Below the pieces are notes generated by a model. It worked only from the letters and a program-made list of their open reading frames with translations, was not told where the DNA came from and searched no databases. A stretch of DNA of 64,000 nt, taken from NCBI GenBank assembly GCA_033977485.1, contig CM066984.1, positions 112,647,251 through 112,711,250 of the forward strand, given 5' to 3'. The DNA is from Hydrangea macrophylla (Eukaryota > Streptophyta > Magnoliopsida > Cornales > Hydrangeaceae). The position numbers were made by a program, and so were the translations under genes. Of this stretch, positions 36,287 through 49,712 are shown one piece after another (position 1 is the stretch's first letter; each line of letters begins with the position of its first letter).

Positions 36287-38117
36287 TAATATGGGTTTTG
36301 AATTTTAAAACCTTGATTGTGGGAAGTAAATATTATATATGTGTATAGATATATTTCTACATATAATTATATAGGGGTATTTTGGTCCTCAAAATAAATT
36401 AGGGACCTATTTCTAGTTTCATTTTAAAAAGGGTTTAATTTCTAGTTAGGTGTCTATATTAGGACTAGATATTAAGTTACCCTTAATAGAAAATTCATAG
36501 ACTTGTTTTTTGGCTCCCAAATGTATAATTTCAGGAATGAAATACTTTGAGTAAACATTTTCAGAGACATAAATTGTTCTCTCTCCCCTGTTATGGAGAC
36601 CTTTTGGCACCAACAATAGTGTACGGTTGCTATTCTCCCACAATTTGTGCCACCAACATTGGAGCCATGATGGGAGGCTTTTGATTTAGCAGCTATGTCA
36701 CTAACTATTCATAGTAACATAATTGTTGCCTTGTTGGATTCATTTAGGTGATTAGTTTAATTAGACATTGCAACTAATAGCCCAATGAATATAACAAAGC
36801 ACAGTTAGCAAAATGTTTCATAGATTGAACCCTCTTACACACGCACAGAGCACAGAGCTCCCTTTGTGGATATTTCCCACCCATCATAAATAAAAGAACC
36901 CAAAGCAATAGTATTTGGTTACCCTGTAAAAGACCTCTTCAACATCAATAAGAACACATTAGAGGCTTGGGTGGCTGGAACAGAGATGAACAACTAAAAG
37001 CAAATATAAAACAGAGAACTATAAGGCTACGTCTCTAGTTTTCTCAGTAACCACACAGAGACTATGTCAATGCATAAGATGGATGGTCTCTAAATATACT
37101 CTAAATGCATAACGACCGTCGACAATGAGTCAAGTTAAATAAAGAACAAACCAACACAAAAGAAATAGATAAAATCTTTTTCTAAGCAATTTAGCTAGAG
37201 GGTGGGTTCCTAAGCTCAAATAAGCCAGAAAAAGGGAAGGGAGAGGAACCAAACTATGAATGATCAGATAGAGAAGGTAGCTCGTACCTGCATTGCAACA
37301 GGTAGGAGGATCGACTCCACGACGAAACCCTAACTTTGCCAGACGGCCAAACCTACACCAAATTAGCTTAATAATAACACACAAAGAGAGATGGAGTGAA
37401 TAATAGTTCCAAAGATGAAATGATGAAGGAGAGAGATAGAAGAGTACCTCCGAGATTCCACCTAATTCCATAATAGCACAAATCTGAAAGAAGAAAAATA
37501 TATATATATATATATATATATATACTCTGGAAAAAAAATATGAAGAAGATGTAAAAGAAAAAGAAGAAGAGATGTGCACACCACCTCAAATTTGGACTCT
37601 CGCCGGAGTTCATGGCGGTGGTGGTGGTTAATTTTGAAGAGGATGTGGACCGTGGCTGGGGATCTCGGCGATAGTCAATCGGTGAAAGTGGTTGTGGGCC
37701 TGAGATTGAGTGAGGAGAAAAAATGAAAATAAAGAGTGAGAAGAGATAGAGAGACGATGATGAGGAAAGAGATAATGAGAGTTCCATCAGAGTGGAAAAT
37801 TCAAATTCAAAAATCAAAAGGGTCAAAGAAGTCAGGCAACCAATCAAGAATATACAACCATGAAATTCACCAAATAGCCTATATAAACACTGAAAAGACC
37901 TAAACTATCCCATCAATGGCCAGCAATGGTGGTGGTGTCGGTGGGGTGTTAGAGAAAGAAGGTTAGGGTTTCGTGGAAGGGGAGTGCCTGCGAGAGGAAT
38001 AGTAAGAGATTACATGTGTCCGGCGGTGCTCTGATCACTGTTTTGGCGATGCTCTAGTGGTGAGAGTGCGTGTGTGTCTTGTTGTCATAGAGGAGAAGAG
38101 AGATATTGAGAGGAGAT

Positions 38118-38167
<50 letters not shown>

Positions 38168-38202
38168 TGTGTGTGTGTGTGTATGTGTATGTGTGTGTGT
38201 GT
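38118..38202. repeat. (GT)n(GA)n(GT)n compound microsatellite
   Basis: Uninterrupted gt, ga and gt/at runs. Long open frames here are artefacts of the repeat. Confidence 0.95.
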
Positions 38203-38487
38203 GCGCTTGTCGGTGAGATTGTGGGAGGAGAAACGTGTTAGAGTAACTGAAAAATTTGGGGGGCAAATTTTGAGACCAATTTCATCTTGGCCATTAGATC
38301 GAAGCCAAGAGTTAATCTCAGCCCTTCAAAACTGATTTGGTGTGTGTGCATGTTATCATTTTTTGTGAACTAATAATCGGACGGTTTAAAATATCTAACT
38401 CTGTCTCAACGGTTGTGATTAAAAATTGCTAACTTGGGAGGGACCCACACCGCTCTTCCTTATTATATATATATATATATATATCTT

Positions 38488-39059
38488 TCAAATAAAATTA
38501 TGAGAACTACTATAAAAAAAATTTAATTTAAGTCCCCTATAATTTGACAAAATTTCAACTTTTTGTACTTTGAGAGTTCTCAAAAGATCATAACAATAAT
38601 AAATGCAAAAATTCAAGTACTAAGATGGTGTGTACTTTGCTAATCCCCTAATTTTCAGTTTAAATAATCAAGGAAAAATTTCAAGGGTCTTTGGTTATAT
38701 GTCCAAAATTTGGAACTTGTTTGACCGGAGGTCCCTATCCAAAATAATTATATTAAAAAGTCATTTTTCCTTCTTCTTTTTTCTTTGGTCCAATATACTC
38801 TCAATATTAAAAATGGATATTAAGAAATGTATATATCCCTTAAATTTATCCTGATTAAATGCAATAATCAAAAATAAATATTTGTCAATTGTCATACATT
38901 TAATGCCAAATTTAAGACTTATTACTCAAACTTTCTCATTTTTCAAATTTACTACCCTCCATTTCTATTTCAAAATTCATTGTAGAGAAAAATAGTAAAG
39001 TATCTATGTAAACATTATTAATGAAACAAAGTGTTCAAAAATACTATTTTTTTTAATAC
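38488..39059. other. AT-rich intergenic DNA
   Basis: No gene, RNA or clear repeat seen. Confidence 0.6.
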
Positions 39060-39061
39060 AA

Positions 39062-39570
39062 TTGTTTGAGAAAATTCACAAAGTATCCAAAATTTTGAGA
39101 TTTGAAAATTTAACAAAATTTCAAAATGTTGATTTTTCCAGAAAAAAAAAATGTTTGGGAAACTTCACAAAGATTTTAAAATTTTGTGTTTTTCCAGAAA
39201 TCTGTTTAAAAAAATTCACAAAGTGTTCAAAATGCGCAATTTTTCCAGAAAACTTTTGAGAAAATTCACAATGTGTTCAAAATGTTGATTTCCACGGAAA
39301 AGTGGTTCAGGAATTTCACAAAATGTTCAAAGTGTTAATTTTTCCAAAAAAAAAACTGATTGAGAAATTTCACAACGTATTTAAAAAAATGTTTGTTTTT
39401 TTTCTTTTTTTCTTTTTTCAGAAAATTGTTTGAGAAACTTCACAAATGTTAAAAATACTAGATTTTACAAAAAAAAAAATTGAATGAGAAATTTTCCAAG
39501 GTGTGCAAAATGTTGTGGGTATAAATATGTTTTTTCTTAAAACTATTTGAGAAATTTCACAAAATATATT
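39062..39570. repeat. Degenerate tandem minisatellite, unit about 50-60 bp
   Basis: About nine or ten decayed copies share the order ttgagaaa(a/c)ttcacaaa, then gttcaaaatgttgat, then ttttccagaaaa. The units have drifted and lengthened through A/T runs. Confidence 0.75.
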
Positions 39571-39954
39571 TTGAGAAGGAAAAAAAACCTTTCCATTTAC
39601 CTTGAGAAATTTAAAAATTTGACCAAATATAGCCACATAAAACTCAAAAAAAGAAAAAGAAATAGCACACGTGACTCTATATGTAGGGGTCTGTATGTAG
39701 TATAAAAACAAACATATTGAAAATAAGATAGAAGGCTAAACAAATAAAAACAATTAAACATACCTATATATGTAATGAAAATTTGCCACTAGTGATTGAG
39801 CTTTCGAGTTCTAAATCTCGATTGTATTTGCATTTCTCTCTGTATTATATGTGTATATATATATGTATTTTTTTTTTGTGTGTGTGTATCATATAGATAA
39901 GTATTTTCTAGAGAAGAAAGTGGTTATGTATGTATGTGTGTGTGTGTATAAAAG
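39571..39954. other. AT-rich intergenic DNA with TG/TA microsatellites
   Basis: Runs of gtgtgtgtgt at about 39879 and 39939 and a TA run at about 39852. No gene. Confidence 0.6.
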
Positions 39955-40143
39955 AGCGGTCAGGCTCTAGGGTGAACCAGGTAGAGTGAACATACCCAAT
40001 GCATTTTTTTTTTGCCTGAAAAAACCCTCGGGCTCCCCCACTGACCTGCGTGCGCCCCAGCAACCCGCGGGTTTTTTTTGGCAAAAAAAATATTCACTGG
40101 GTATGTTTACTCTGCCCTATTCACCCTAGGGCTAGACTCTATT
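39955..40143. mobile_element. Foldback MITE, family F1, copy 1
   Basis: The left arm ggtcaggctctagggtgaac continues to gaacataccca, and the right arm is its imperfect inverse (tgggtatgtttactctgccc, then ttcaccctagg). The core is GC-rich. It shares arms with 52701-52887. Exact ends and TSD are uncertain. Confidence 0.65.
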
Positions 40144-40443
40144 TAAGAGTCTTTAATTGATAATAAATGCAAATTTGAATTACCAAATTGAAAGAATGTT
40201 TTTAATGATATATTTTGGGAGTATTACCTTATTTAACCACGAAACAATCCTAAAAACTTAAATGAGTGACCTCTTACTTCTAAAATAGAGTAAAATATTC
40301 TATAGAAACTTTTACCATGAAGATGAGAAAGAGAGATTTTTTAGATAAAAAAACATAAATTTGAATAAGATAACCTTATAATCTTTAAAAACATTTAACA
40401 AAATCATTCCTAGCCAGTCATTTTATTACATATAGCTACAAAC

Positions 40444-40477
<34 letters not shown>

Positions 40478-40681
40478 TACTTATACTAATAGCGGAGGGT
40501 TAGAGCTGAGAATGTATATTAGAGTGACACGTGTTACCTCCACTCTCTCTTTCTTTCTTACTTATCTGAATCCCTCTCCCATTTTGTTTAATTACAGGAT
40601 ATTACACCATATTCATTATGTCTCTCTCTTATCTCTTAGGCTCCTGCCTCTTCCTCATCTTCTTCCTCTTATACCTTTACA

Positions 40682-40754
<73 letters not shown>

Positions 40755-40913
40755 ATCAAAGACCTCTATCTTCGGAATCAAAGATTGGGGAATCTTGCAC
40801 TGAAATGACAATAAGTTGCCAGAAAATGATGAGATCTCCTCCAGGGTTTCCAATTGAGATTCAGATTTTGATGTTGCAGTGCCAATGTCCATGTCGGTGC
40901 CCTATTTTATTAC
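40144..40913. other. Intergenic DNA with (TATC)n and (CT)n
   Basis: (TATC) repeats lie at about 40445-40478, and a long CT run at about 40684-40752. The stretch after the TATC run (ttatactaatagcggaggg) might be a Helitron 5' region, but this is not supported further. No gene. Confidence 0.6.
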
Positions 40914-40918
40914 AGTAC

Positions 40919-43051
40919 TGTAACACCCGCATGTGTGTTATTGCATTTTATTACATTGCCATGCATGATAATGTGATGTGGCGTGTCTTATGACACATGT
41001 TTGAGTGGGTTTTGAATCAGGAGTTGATTTGGATGTCTATGTTAGAGAACCTTTGAGACTATGTTGATGAGTATTTGTTGTTGTGACGTCTCTCTGAGTA
41101 TGAGACGATCACTGTGGAATACTTTAAATGTTTATTGAAAATAAATGCTTACCTGTGTATTTTACTATCTATATTATTTCTGGTTTAGAATATATTTTCT
41201 GTTGCTAGATTTAGCATCCTAGTGAGGATAAATTAACACACTATTAATTTGGTAGGCTAATTAGCAACTTCGGAAAAGTCATATAAGAATTCACGTCTTA
41301 GCAACCAAACGGAACTTAGTCAGAAACTTTCATAATTTTGAGGTTTCACTTGTAAAGCTATGAATTAGCCATGCAGAGAGTTTCAAAGACTAATTAGGAG
41401 TTTTGGAAACTCGTGGGGAGGTAAACGTAATTCCCGAGAGTTTTGTCTATATATAGATAGAGATGACTTGAGATATTTTCCAAAGCTTCTAACCTAAGTT
41501 TCAAGAGGAGGCCAGAGGGTGATTTAGTTGGTTTGAGCTTCTCGACGCCAAACGACGACTTTCTGTCCGTCTGTTTTCACCCAGATTTCATATTCGAGCT
41601 CCTTGAGGTAAGAGCTTCGTTTTGATACCTACTAGGGCATGTTTGGCTAAGTTTTCCAGAAAGTTATTTTCTAGAATTTTTCATAAAAGTTGATATTTGG
41701 ACTTTTGATCCATAGGAATTGTACTAGGAGATTTTCTGCACGTTCTTTGTGCACGGGTTTTCCTTGGATCGTATTATAGGAGTGTTATTCGGAGGCAAGT
41801 GATTCAACTATGTTATTGGAATGATTTCTTGACATGTATTCATGTTTGAAATGAAAAGCATGTATTAGTTTAGAGGTATATATTGTGTAGTTCATATTGG
41901 GCGATTATATCGATAAGTAGGCCCAACTGCACGATGAAATGTTTTGATTGCAGAGAGCATGGTGATATGTATTTGAGCATGTTGAGTTGCTTATTTGGGT
42001 TAGAAGAAGCACGTGGTCACTAAGCCATTTTGTGTAGCTGATATAGGCATTAAGGTCGCACGATTAAAGAAAAGAATCGTGGGTCTTACCCTTTCGCGTG
42101 GACTTATTGGCAAGGAGTCGCGGATTGGGAGTATAGAATGTGCATGAGTGTCTCCAGCGACTAGTATGAAATGTAGAGATGTGAATGCGAGCATGTTTAT
42201 CATTCACGTGCATATGTTGTTTTATTCACTAAGCGTTAGCTTAAACAAATTGATATATGTGTGGTTATTTAAATAAGCATTGCAGGTATTAATGCTGGCG
42301 TGGAATCGCAGAAGTGAGCACGTGGGTTTGGGAGTTCACTTAGAAGGCGTCACATCATGTTTATTTCATAGTTTTGGAAATGGAAGTGTTGTAATAAGAA
42401 TTTGTATAACTTTTGGTTATGTTTAACTTAGTAGATTATAATGGATCTAAAAGGTTGTAATAGTTTGTAACATGTTGTAATTATGTTTTAGCAATGATAT
42501 AATACAGTTAGGATTACTTTGAATCAAGTTTGGAGTGTGTGTTTGATTCTCGGTTGAATTCAAAAGCTTTTAAACTTAGAATTTCTGCAGAATGGGCTTC
42601 TGCCAGGGGATCAGTCGACTGGTTTAGTGTTCATTCGACTAGACCCTTGTGCCTTGCTAGCTACTGCTTTTTAATATGGAAAAACCAGTCGACTGGGCCA
42701 TGTTTCAGTCGACTGGACTCCTGATGAAAAAAATGTGATTTTTGTTTCTGCTTAAGCTTCAGTCAATCGGAGGCATTTAGTGGACTGAAAATTTGAGACC
42801 CCAGTCGACTGAGGTCCCGACCCAGTCGACTGGATGGGCTGTTAATCCTTTGAACCCTCACTGCTTTAGATCTTCAGTCGACCGGACCAAGTATCAGTCG
42901 AATGGACCTCTAGTTTTAAGTTTGTTTTTTTTTTTAATTTTCGCTGCGTGTGTTCTTAAAACTGAAATCTTTTGGGAACGTTAATGAATTGGTAAGCCTC
43001 AGTGGCGTGCCATGGGTTTCGGTTCTACTATTGTGGGAACGAGCTGTGACA
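40919..43051 (+). mobile_element. Solo LTR (2133 bp), Tekay-like, TSD agtac
   Basis: It begins tgtaacacccgc and ends gagctgtgaca, with perfect 5-bp duplications agtac at 40914-40918 and 43052-43056. There is no internal region, so it arose by LTR-LTR recombination. A TATA-like ctatatatag lies at about 41450. The 3' third carries eight or nine cagtcgactgg-type palindromes (42610-42901). The start, the end and the aggtaagagcttcg block show kinship with 54700-56256 and, more loosely, with the E1 LTR. Confidence 0.92.
42610..42901. repeat. Palindrome array CAGTCGACTG in solo LTR
   Basis: Exact cagtcgactg lies at about 42611, 42688, 42707, 42803 and 42823. Variants with one or two changes lie at about 42635, 42760, 42872 and 42891. 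Spacing is irregular. Confidence 0.9.
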
Positions 43052-43056
43052 AGTAC

Positions 43057-44008
43057 ATCTTCTTTTGTTTTATTGTTCTTTTAAAATTCATATTAACAAT
43101 GAAATTTAGAGATACATCATATAAACCATTGCTAAATACATCTTTGGCGGTGGAGGTTTGTCTAAAAGTAAAACCACCTTTTTCCCAAAGTAAAAAAATG
43201 ATAGTTATCCTCTTTCTAATTGACCTAGGAGTTGGAGATACTCTCAGCAAAACAAACAATGAGTACTCCAGTAATGATAGCAGGTTGTCAATGGGGCACT
43301 GGCCTGCTGAAAAATTTGACATAAACTCTATGCTTATGTGCTATCCTTTCCTTTGTTTTTTCCCTCGATTGGTCTTTGGAGTAGCATTCAGTAGAGAAAT
43401 TAGATCTATATTTATGTTTAAATGTACGCTACTCGAAATACAAATAATAAAGACAAGTAATAATTCTAAGCACCTTTAATGTATTGTTGAGCGAAATTAT
43501 GATTAGTACAAAGTAAAACTTGAAGACAAATTATTAGCGTAAGCATCTTTTAATTTTGTGAAGAGGTAAATTATTCTCTAAGTCAAATTCGTGACCTTTA
43601 TGGTCACCCCCGCTAAGGCTGTCTTTTTTTGTATTTTTTTTGTATATAAGTTAGCATTTCAATCAAAATTTGAAAATCAAATTAGTCGTTCAATACAAGA
43701 TTTGGTCCCTTCCACTCCTCATGGCCAAATTATGCATCTCAAGAGGCCAAATTAGTATTTACATTGTAGCAAGTGTTGTTAGTTTAATGATAGCTATATA
43801 ACATATGTCTTCTAAAATAATGATTTTGAAAATTTTGTGGATTAACTTTTGTTTGTTCAATACGAATCTGTGATGAAGTCTAAGAATTGTACTTGGGTTT
43901 GTAATTCGATTCTCTGCTTCGTAATTGTTTTTTGCTTTCTTTTGCTCTCAATAGTTGGAAAGTTACCCAACGTTGACATAAAGAAAAAAAAAATACTTTG
44001 GGCAATAT
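43057..44008. other. Intergenic DNA between two solo LTRs
   Basis: No convincing gene. An open frame at 43012-43479 begins inside the LTR and has no recognisable domain. Confidence 0.6.
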
Positions 44009-44013
44009 AGGAT

Positions 44014-47000
44014 TGTAGACACCCCATTTTGTCGGCTATCAGATTTAGGAGACCCATAGCTTGGTGGTTCACAATGATCGAAAAAGACTCAAAAAGGACT
44101 CCTAGAAGTTAGTTCTATTTCTCAAAATGCTCAGAATGACCAAAACGCCCCTGAAAGCCCAAAAACTCCCAGATTTAGTCCCGAAGTTCTGAAAACATGC
44201 TATGTCGTAAGAAAAGTGATAAAATGAGTTTTTAAGTAAAACCGGAAGAAATCGTCAGCTCCCAGAGACCCCCGGAAGTCCCGGAAGTTCCCCGAAAGTC
44301 CCCGTTGACCGGTTTGACCAAGGTTTGACCAGGTTTGACCAAGTTTGACCGAAATTATCCGAATTCACCGGAATCATTAGAAAAGTATTAAAATGAGTTT
44401 TAAAAGAGAATCGAGCGAAAACGTCGGCTCATGGGAGCTCCCGGAGGTTCCCAGAACTTCCCGGGAATCCCAGGTTTGACCAGTTTGACCAAGATTTGAC
44501 TTTGGAATCGGGGCACCGAAACAATTTTTAAATATTTTTCATGGATACTAGAGGTCAATAGCTTTCCAACGGTATATCGCACATAATTCCTGGATTTAAA
44601 ACGAATTTATTTTGAATTTCCGAAGGCGAAAAAGGCGATCAAATCGGCTTTTATCGCGAATACCGCGAAACTTTTCAAAGTGACCTATCCCCAAACTATT
44701 TTTTATGTAAAGTAGACTCCATTACCTTTCCAACGGTATATCACAACCTCAGTTTGGAGTTCATACGCATTTTCTGTGAATTTCGGACGAAATAGGGCCT
44801 TTTCGCAAATACCGAAACCTCAGGGGGCCTAAACGTAAATTTCTGGGTGTCTGAGGAGCAGTGCCGCCGCGGCACTGGCCCACTGCCGCCGCGGCACAGG
44901 CCCAGTGCCGCCGCGGCACTCAACCCTCGCAGAGTCCATTTTTGTAATTTTTTTGGGGGTCCAATTTGATTAATTGAAAACCAAAACGACGTAGTTTTAT
45001 GTTCACAGATGTTTGGGACCAATGGGAACACTTCTAAAATGCCAAAACCACCCCCAAATTGGCCTATATAAACCCCCCATTGCTCTTCATTTTGGGGGGA
45101 CCAAGTGCAAAAGCTTGAAAAGTTGTAGAGAAGAAGAGAGATAGAGATAGGTTTAGAAGAGAGAAAAGGAGCTTCCTCCTACTATTTTGCTATAGAAAGT
45201 GAGTTTTAATCTTGTGTTCTTCCATTACCTCTCTTATACTTCACATCCCAAACACCCCCAATCACCATTCTTGAGTTAGGAAGCTACTTCCATGTCCAAA
45301 TGTCAAAATCTATGAGTGAAACACCAAGCTACAAGTCCAAAATCACATTGATTATCATCTATTGATTGTTATTTACTTACTTGTTCATATTATGTTCATC
45401 TCTTCTTGCCTCATTTCTTTTTTATTTTCTTTATTTACTTACTAGTTCATCATCATCTAAATGATGATATGAAGTTTGGGGTGAGTGAATCCTTATGGAT
45501 AGTAGCTCTTGACCTCAAAAACATGTTTGATAGATGATGATCATAACTTCAATACCTCCAAGGTCTCCTTGAAGTGTATTGAAGTTATGCTCAAATAAAA
45601 ATAAGTCTCTCCAACAATCTTGGAGGTTCTTGATGATGAGTTGAATGTTGGCATTTTAAGTGGTTGTAATCTTTATTGAGTATTGAAAATACACTTTCAA
45701 AACCTCTACTTCAAAACCCCCCTCAATCCCTCTCATTTTGATTTCAAGAAAGAAAACCTTATTTTCCCCAAAATCTTCAAAACAGTGAGTCAAAACAGTG
45801 AGTGAGCTGAGTTCAAAGATTTCTATAGAACTCAATACTCAACATATAGATGCAAGGCCACTTGGAAAGTCTTCCTAACTCATTGGAGAACACCCATGAT
45901 TTTTGGTTTGACTTGGAAGTACTTGAAAATGGTCCATTTGGACCCAAACATTCCTTCCAAACATTCTGCCTCTGCTGTCACAACAGCTTGACTAACTTCC
46001 AACTTCTTTTTCAGAAATATTTTCCAAAAGGGGTGGTCCCAACTTATTTTTCCCTTAACCTTAAATGTATTAGGGAACTTTATGTATAAAATGGGCTTCT
46101 AGATCATTCGTTTTCATTTTATAAGATTTTTCAACATTTCAGTCGACAGTACGGACTCTGTTTCTGAGTGACCTCTGTTGTTCATATGATTTCTCTCATT
46201 CTGTGATAGTTATTAAAGATTGGCTTTTTGGGTAGTGTTCTAGACACAATAATGAACATCTCCATAAAAAAATCATGCATTGAAAGCATTCCTAACCCCT
46301 CTTTTCCATTTTTACAAGATCATGTTATTGTTCTGTCCACTATTCACAGCAAGCACATTCTAACTTTCATTCTTTGATTTGATGCTTACATACATTCCAA
46401 ATTAGCTCATATCTTAGGAAGTAGTTCATATTACATTTGTACATATCCCATATTGATTTCATTCATTCATTCATACCTTTTAGACTTCCAAGCCATTCTA
46501 GGATTCCATGCACACAAGGCACATTACAACCTTAGTACAATCTAGATACATACATTGCATCCATGCAAAGATTTGGAGCTTTTGTGGCTCCTAATCTAAG
46601 AAGATTATAAGGAATGAACTTGATCACACGTTCATGCTTCCCCCGATCCAATCTTCCTTTCTCATCCGTCCCGGGGATTAAGAGGTCTTCTTTTCTCGAA
46701 GAATAACATGCATCATACTAGTTTGCTAAGCATATTTTGATTTATTTGATTTTTTTGTTTCAAGAACAATTCATGTCCCCTCTAGATTAGGGAAACTTTA
46801 CTATTTGATATGTGATTAGACGATTTTTCCTAGGTTTATTTGTGTGATCTTTCACTTTGCATTGTGTGATACTTGGCTTAGATCTTATGAATGATATCTT
46901 ATCTTTGGATCTTCCAATTTCAAGTTTTCTTATGTAATGTAATATACTATCATAGTATTAATTGCCGAGCCATACATAGTATGAGATGATTATTTGGATG

Positions 47001-47274
47001 CTAATTGAGGCCCGTCGAAGGACGGGGCGAGTTGAGGGTATTTTAGTCGCGACAAAGGCTCCTTCCTCTCTCGTACCAAAACCCCGAGCCAAGTTCTTTG
47101 GTTATGAAGGACCGGTGCCCTTTATCCATTTGGGTGAGTCAAATTAGGTTTCTTGGTTCCTTAAAGACCAAGTGGCGACTCTGTATCTGTTTTCAACATA
47201 CCTTTTCTCTTTCTTTGATCAAAATCAAACGAGTTTCAAAAACAAAACAAAGCGGTGGAATCCCGGTATCCACA
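44014..47274 (+). mobile_element. Solo LTR (3261 bp), Tat/Ogre-like, TSD aggat
   Basis: It begins tgtagacacccc and ends ggtatccaca, flanked by aggat at 44009-44013 and 47275-47279. The long LTR and the phrase accaagtggcgactctg near the end (about 47167) fit the Tat/Ogre group of gypsy elements. A TATA-like ctatataaacc lies at about 45064. Three gtgccgccgcggcac palindromes sit 140-210 bp upstream of it. No coding capacity. Confidence 0.88.
44859..44921. repeat. Palindrome array GTGCCGCCGCGGCAC in the Tat/Ogre-like LTR
   Basis: Three copies (first about 44861, second about 44883 as ctgccgccgcggcac, third about 44903) are separated by ggccca-type spacers, just upstream of the likely promoter. 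Confidence 0.9.
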
Positions 47275-47279
47275 AGGAT

Positions 47280-47875
47280 ATAAAACCCAATGATGTTCTT
47301 TCTCTATTTATCCTTATCTTTGCGTTCTCTTAATTAATTTTTTGTTTCTGATCTGGGTGTGTCAAATCATGTGATTTCCCCCTATATTTTGTTCTGATCT
47401 GGATTATATTATTTGTTAACTAAATAGAAAAATGATTTCCTAAAAAACTCAGCTACAACTTTTTGTACAATGAGACAAAGCTTAGTATTGGCGCAGATTA
47501 CAAGCCCTTTAGTATATTATTAAGAGGTGGGTTATTGGAACAGGTCTATTCTGTCCAGCAAATTCACTTTTCTTCTCCCTGAGTAATCAAACAACTATTG
47601 TTTACGTTAAAGTTTTGAGACCCCTTCTAAGTTTTTTTTCCCCCTTCACAGGTAGATTCTTCTGTAGGTTGCAAATTTGGGATTAACCAGCCTCTCGGCT
47701 AAAAAATTGATTTGTGGATTGTACCAACCTCAATATGTGCTAATAGACACTGACACATTAAACAAATTGCCAAACAGAGAGTTAGCGTTTGGGCTTGCCA
47801 AGGTTTTAAAGTATGGGCTTATCAAGTAAGTTGGGTTTTTTGAGTGCCAATAGAAGAATATGGAGGCATTCAATT
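47280..47875. other. Intergenic DNA
   Basis: No gene or clear repeat seen. Confidence 0.6.
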
Positions 47876-47883
47876 GTAAAAAT

Positions 47884-48447
47884 TAGGGGTGCCATTTGGA
47901 ACGGAAATTCCGATTCTGACTGATTCTGATCCAAAAAATTCCGGTTTTGGCAACTAAATATGCATTTCGAATTTTCGAATTCCAAAATTCTGAAAAAATT
48001 GGATCGGAATTGAAATTGTTTTTAGAATTCCGAAAAATTCCGAAAAATTCCCGAAAATATTCCGAAATTGTATTTTCCCAAACTTTTCCGAAAATATTCC
48101 AAAATATTCTGAAAAATTTCCGAACATATTCCAAAATTGTATTTTTCGAAACTTTTCGGAAAATATTCCAAAAATTGTGTTCATCCCACATCGAAAAAAC
48201 ATAAAAGAAGGGATGTGATGTGCTTCTCTAAAAGGTTTTCAAGTCTCAAGTGAAATCCCATTAAACTTGAATTCCGAAAAATTACAAATATTTTGAAAAA
48301 TTCATAATCTGATGAAATTCCGAAAATTCTGAAATTTCTGAATCAGAAATAATTTTGGAATTTTTGAAATTTCGGAACGGAATTCGGAATGCATTTTTGG
48401 CTTTCGAAGGGGTGTTTCCGAACCGTTCCGGCCGAAACACACCCCTA
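47884..48447. mobile_element. Non-autonomous hAT element, 564 bp
   Basis: It begins taggggtg and ends cacaccccta, with a perfect 8-bp duplication gtaaaaat at 47876-47883 and 48448-48455. The interior is a degenerate array of attccgaaaa-type words, with the complementary ggaacgg / ccgttcc near the ends. The next element, E3, inserted one base beyond the right TSD. Confidence 0.88.
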
Positions 48448-48456
48448 GTAAAAATG

Positions 48457-49153
48457 TGATATACCCAAAATTGGCTCTATCCTATGACCGAGCAGTTCAA
48501 CTCAGCAGTCGGTCCCTGTCCCGGTCAAATCATGCACAACTCCTCGGACAAGCATCAGCCCGAGCGGTCTAGTCTACTCGAGACTCACCATCCCGAGCGG
48601 TTCATTCACGACCAAACCAACAGGTCGGGAAGACCACACTGGCACAGTCTATACAGGCGCAGTCAAGCCAGGCCCGCAAGGTACACCCCAGAATATTCCA
48701 GGCAGCTTCCTATTCAAACTAGAAGACTAATGGAAAGGGCAAATTGTTTCCTAATCCAATTAGGAAACCCCCACAATTAATGCCAATCAATCCTAATACA
48801 ATTAGGAAACTTACTTGATTGGTGTCAATCACATCCTAATTGGATTATATTTCCTTATCCATGTACGAGTAGGTCTCTTGCATCTATAAAAGAGACCACT
48901 CACCCCCATAGAAAGGGTTTAACTTTTTAGTCTCTATAGCACCTCTATAGCGGTCACCAACACGCCCGGCCGACCTACGGTAGCTCCAAACTATTGTTGG
49001 TTCACCACAGGTCCCCGGCTTTTTACAGTATAGTGAACGTGCTCAGACACACATGTGGACGTAGGTACCTTCATTAACAGGGCCGAACCACATACAAAAA
49101 ACCAGTCTCTCTCTCTCTCCTTAAATTGCTCTAACCAAATTTTGGCATCATCA
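48457..49153 (+). repeat. E3 5' LTR
   Basis: 697 bp. A TATA-like ctataaaagagacc lies at about 48881. A candidate primer site tggcgttatctgtggga follows at 49157. Confidence 0.92.
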
Positions 49154-49712
49154 TCTTGGCGTTATCTGTGGGAACGACAAGTTCTTCATCAACAAATCTC
49201 TTGGCTGATAGCCATGCCTCCGAAGAAGAGTGAGAAGACTGTGCAGTAGGCCAACTGGGATGTTCCGCCAGCCCCGGCACGGGTTGCGGCAGTCATGACA
49301 TCTGAGCAGATCACCGCGACCCTCATACAACTCTTGGAGGGCTAGGGTCAAATCCAGCAACAGATCGAAGCCCCTACTGGCCCAACAAAGCAGTCCTTTA
49401 GTGGCCGGGAAATGACCCGAGAATGTTGCGTATGGTCGGGAATCGATCTTGACCAAACAATGTGCCCGAGCCATCCCGTCCTGTGTTGAGGATGCCAGAG
49501 ACATCAACAGTAGGTGTGCTGCCCGAGAGGAAAGGCAAGAGCATATGGCCCGGGAATCAGTCCAGAGTCACTCGGTCAAGAGTCGAGGTGTCCCTAGGCA
49601 CATGATGAATCGGAGTCATAGCTGAGTTCGATCCCAGGGGATAACACACTGCCATGAGAAGGAAGCCTCCTCCACTAACCCGACCTGTAGCCCGGACACT
49701 GGTCGGGAAGGT

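Larger units (their letters stand above)
33560..38487 (-). mobile_element. Candidate non-autonomous Helitron, minus strand
   Basis: On the minus strand the sequence ends in a hairpin (on the + strand gtgtcccagggcac, 33573-33586), a short spacer and CTAG (33560-33563) followed by T, the Helitron 3' signature. At the other side, 38400-38487 read on the minus strand (ataaggaagagcggtgtggg, then ccctcccaagttagc) resembles the 5' region of plant Helitrons as I know them, but the terminal TC has been overwritten by a TA microsatellite. No Rep/helicase is seen. The 5' border is the weak point. Confidence 0.4.

Noticed and set aside
38054..38335. Open frames in a GT/GA repeat
   Set aside because: Simple-sequence translation only.
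43012..43479. 155-codon open frame
   Set aside because: It starts inside a solo LTR, crosses its border and TSD, and shows no recognisable domain or splice structure.
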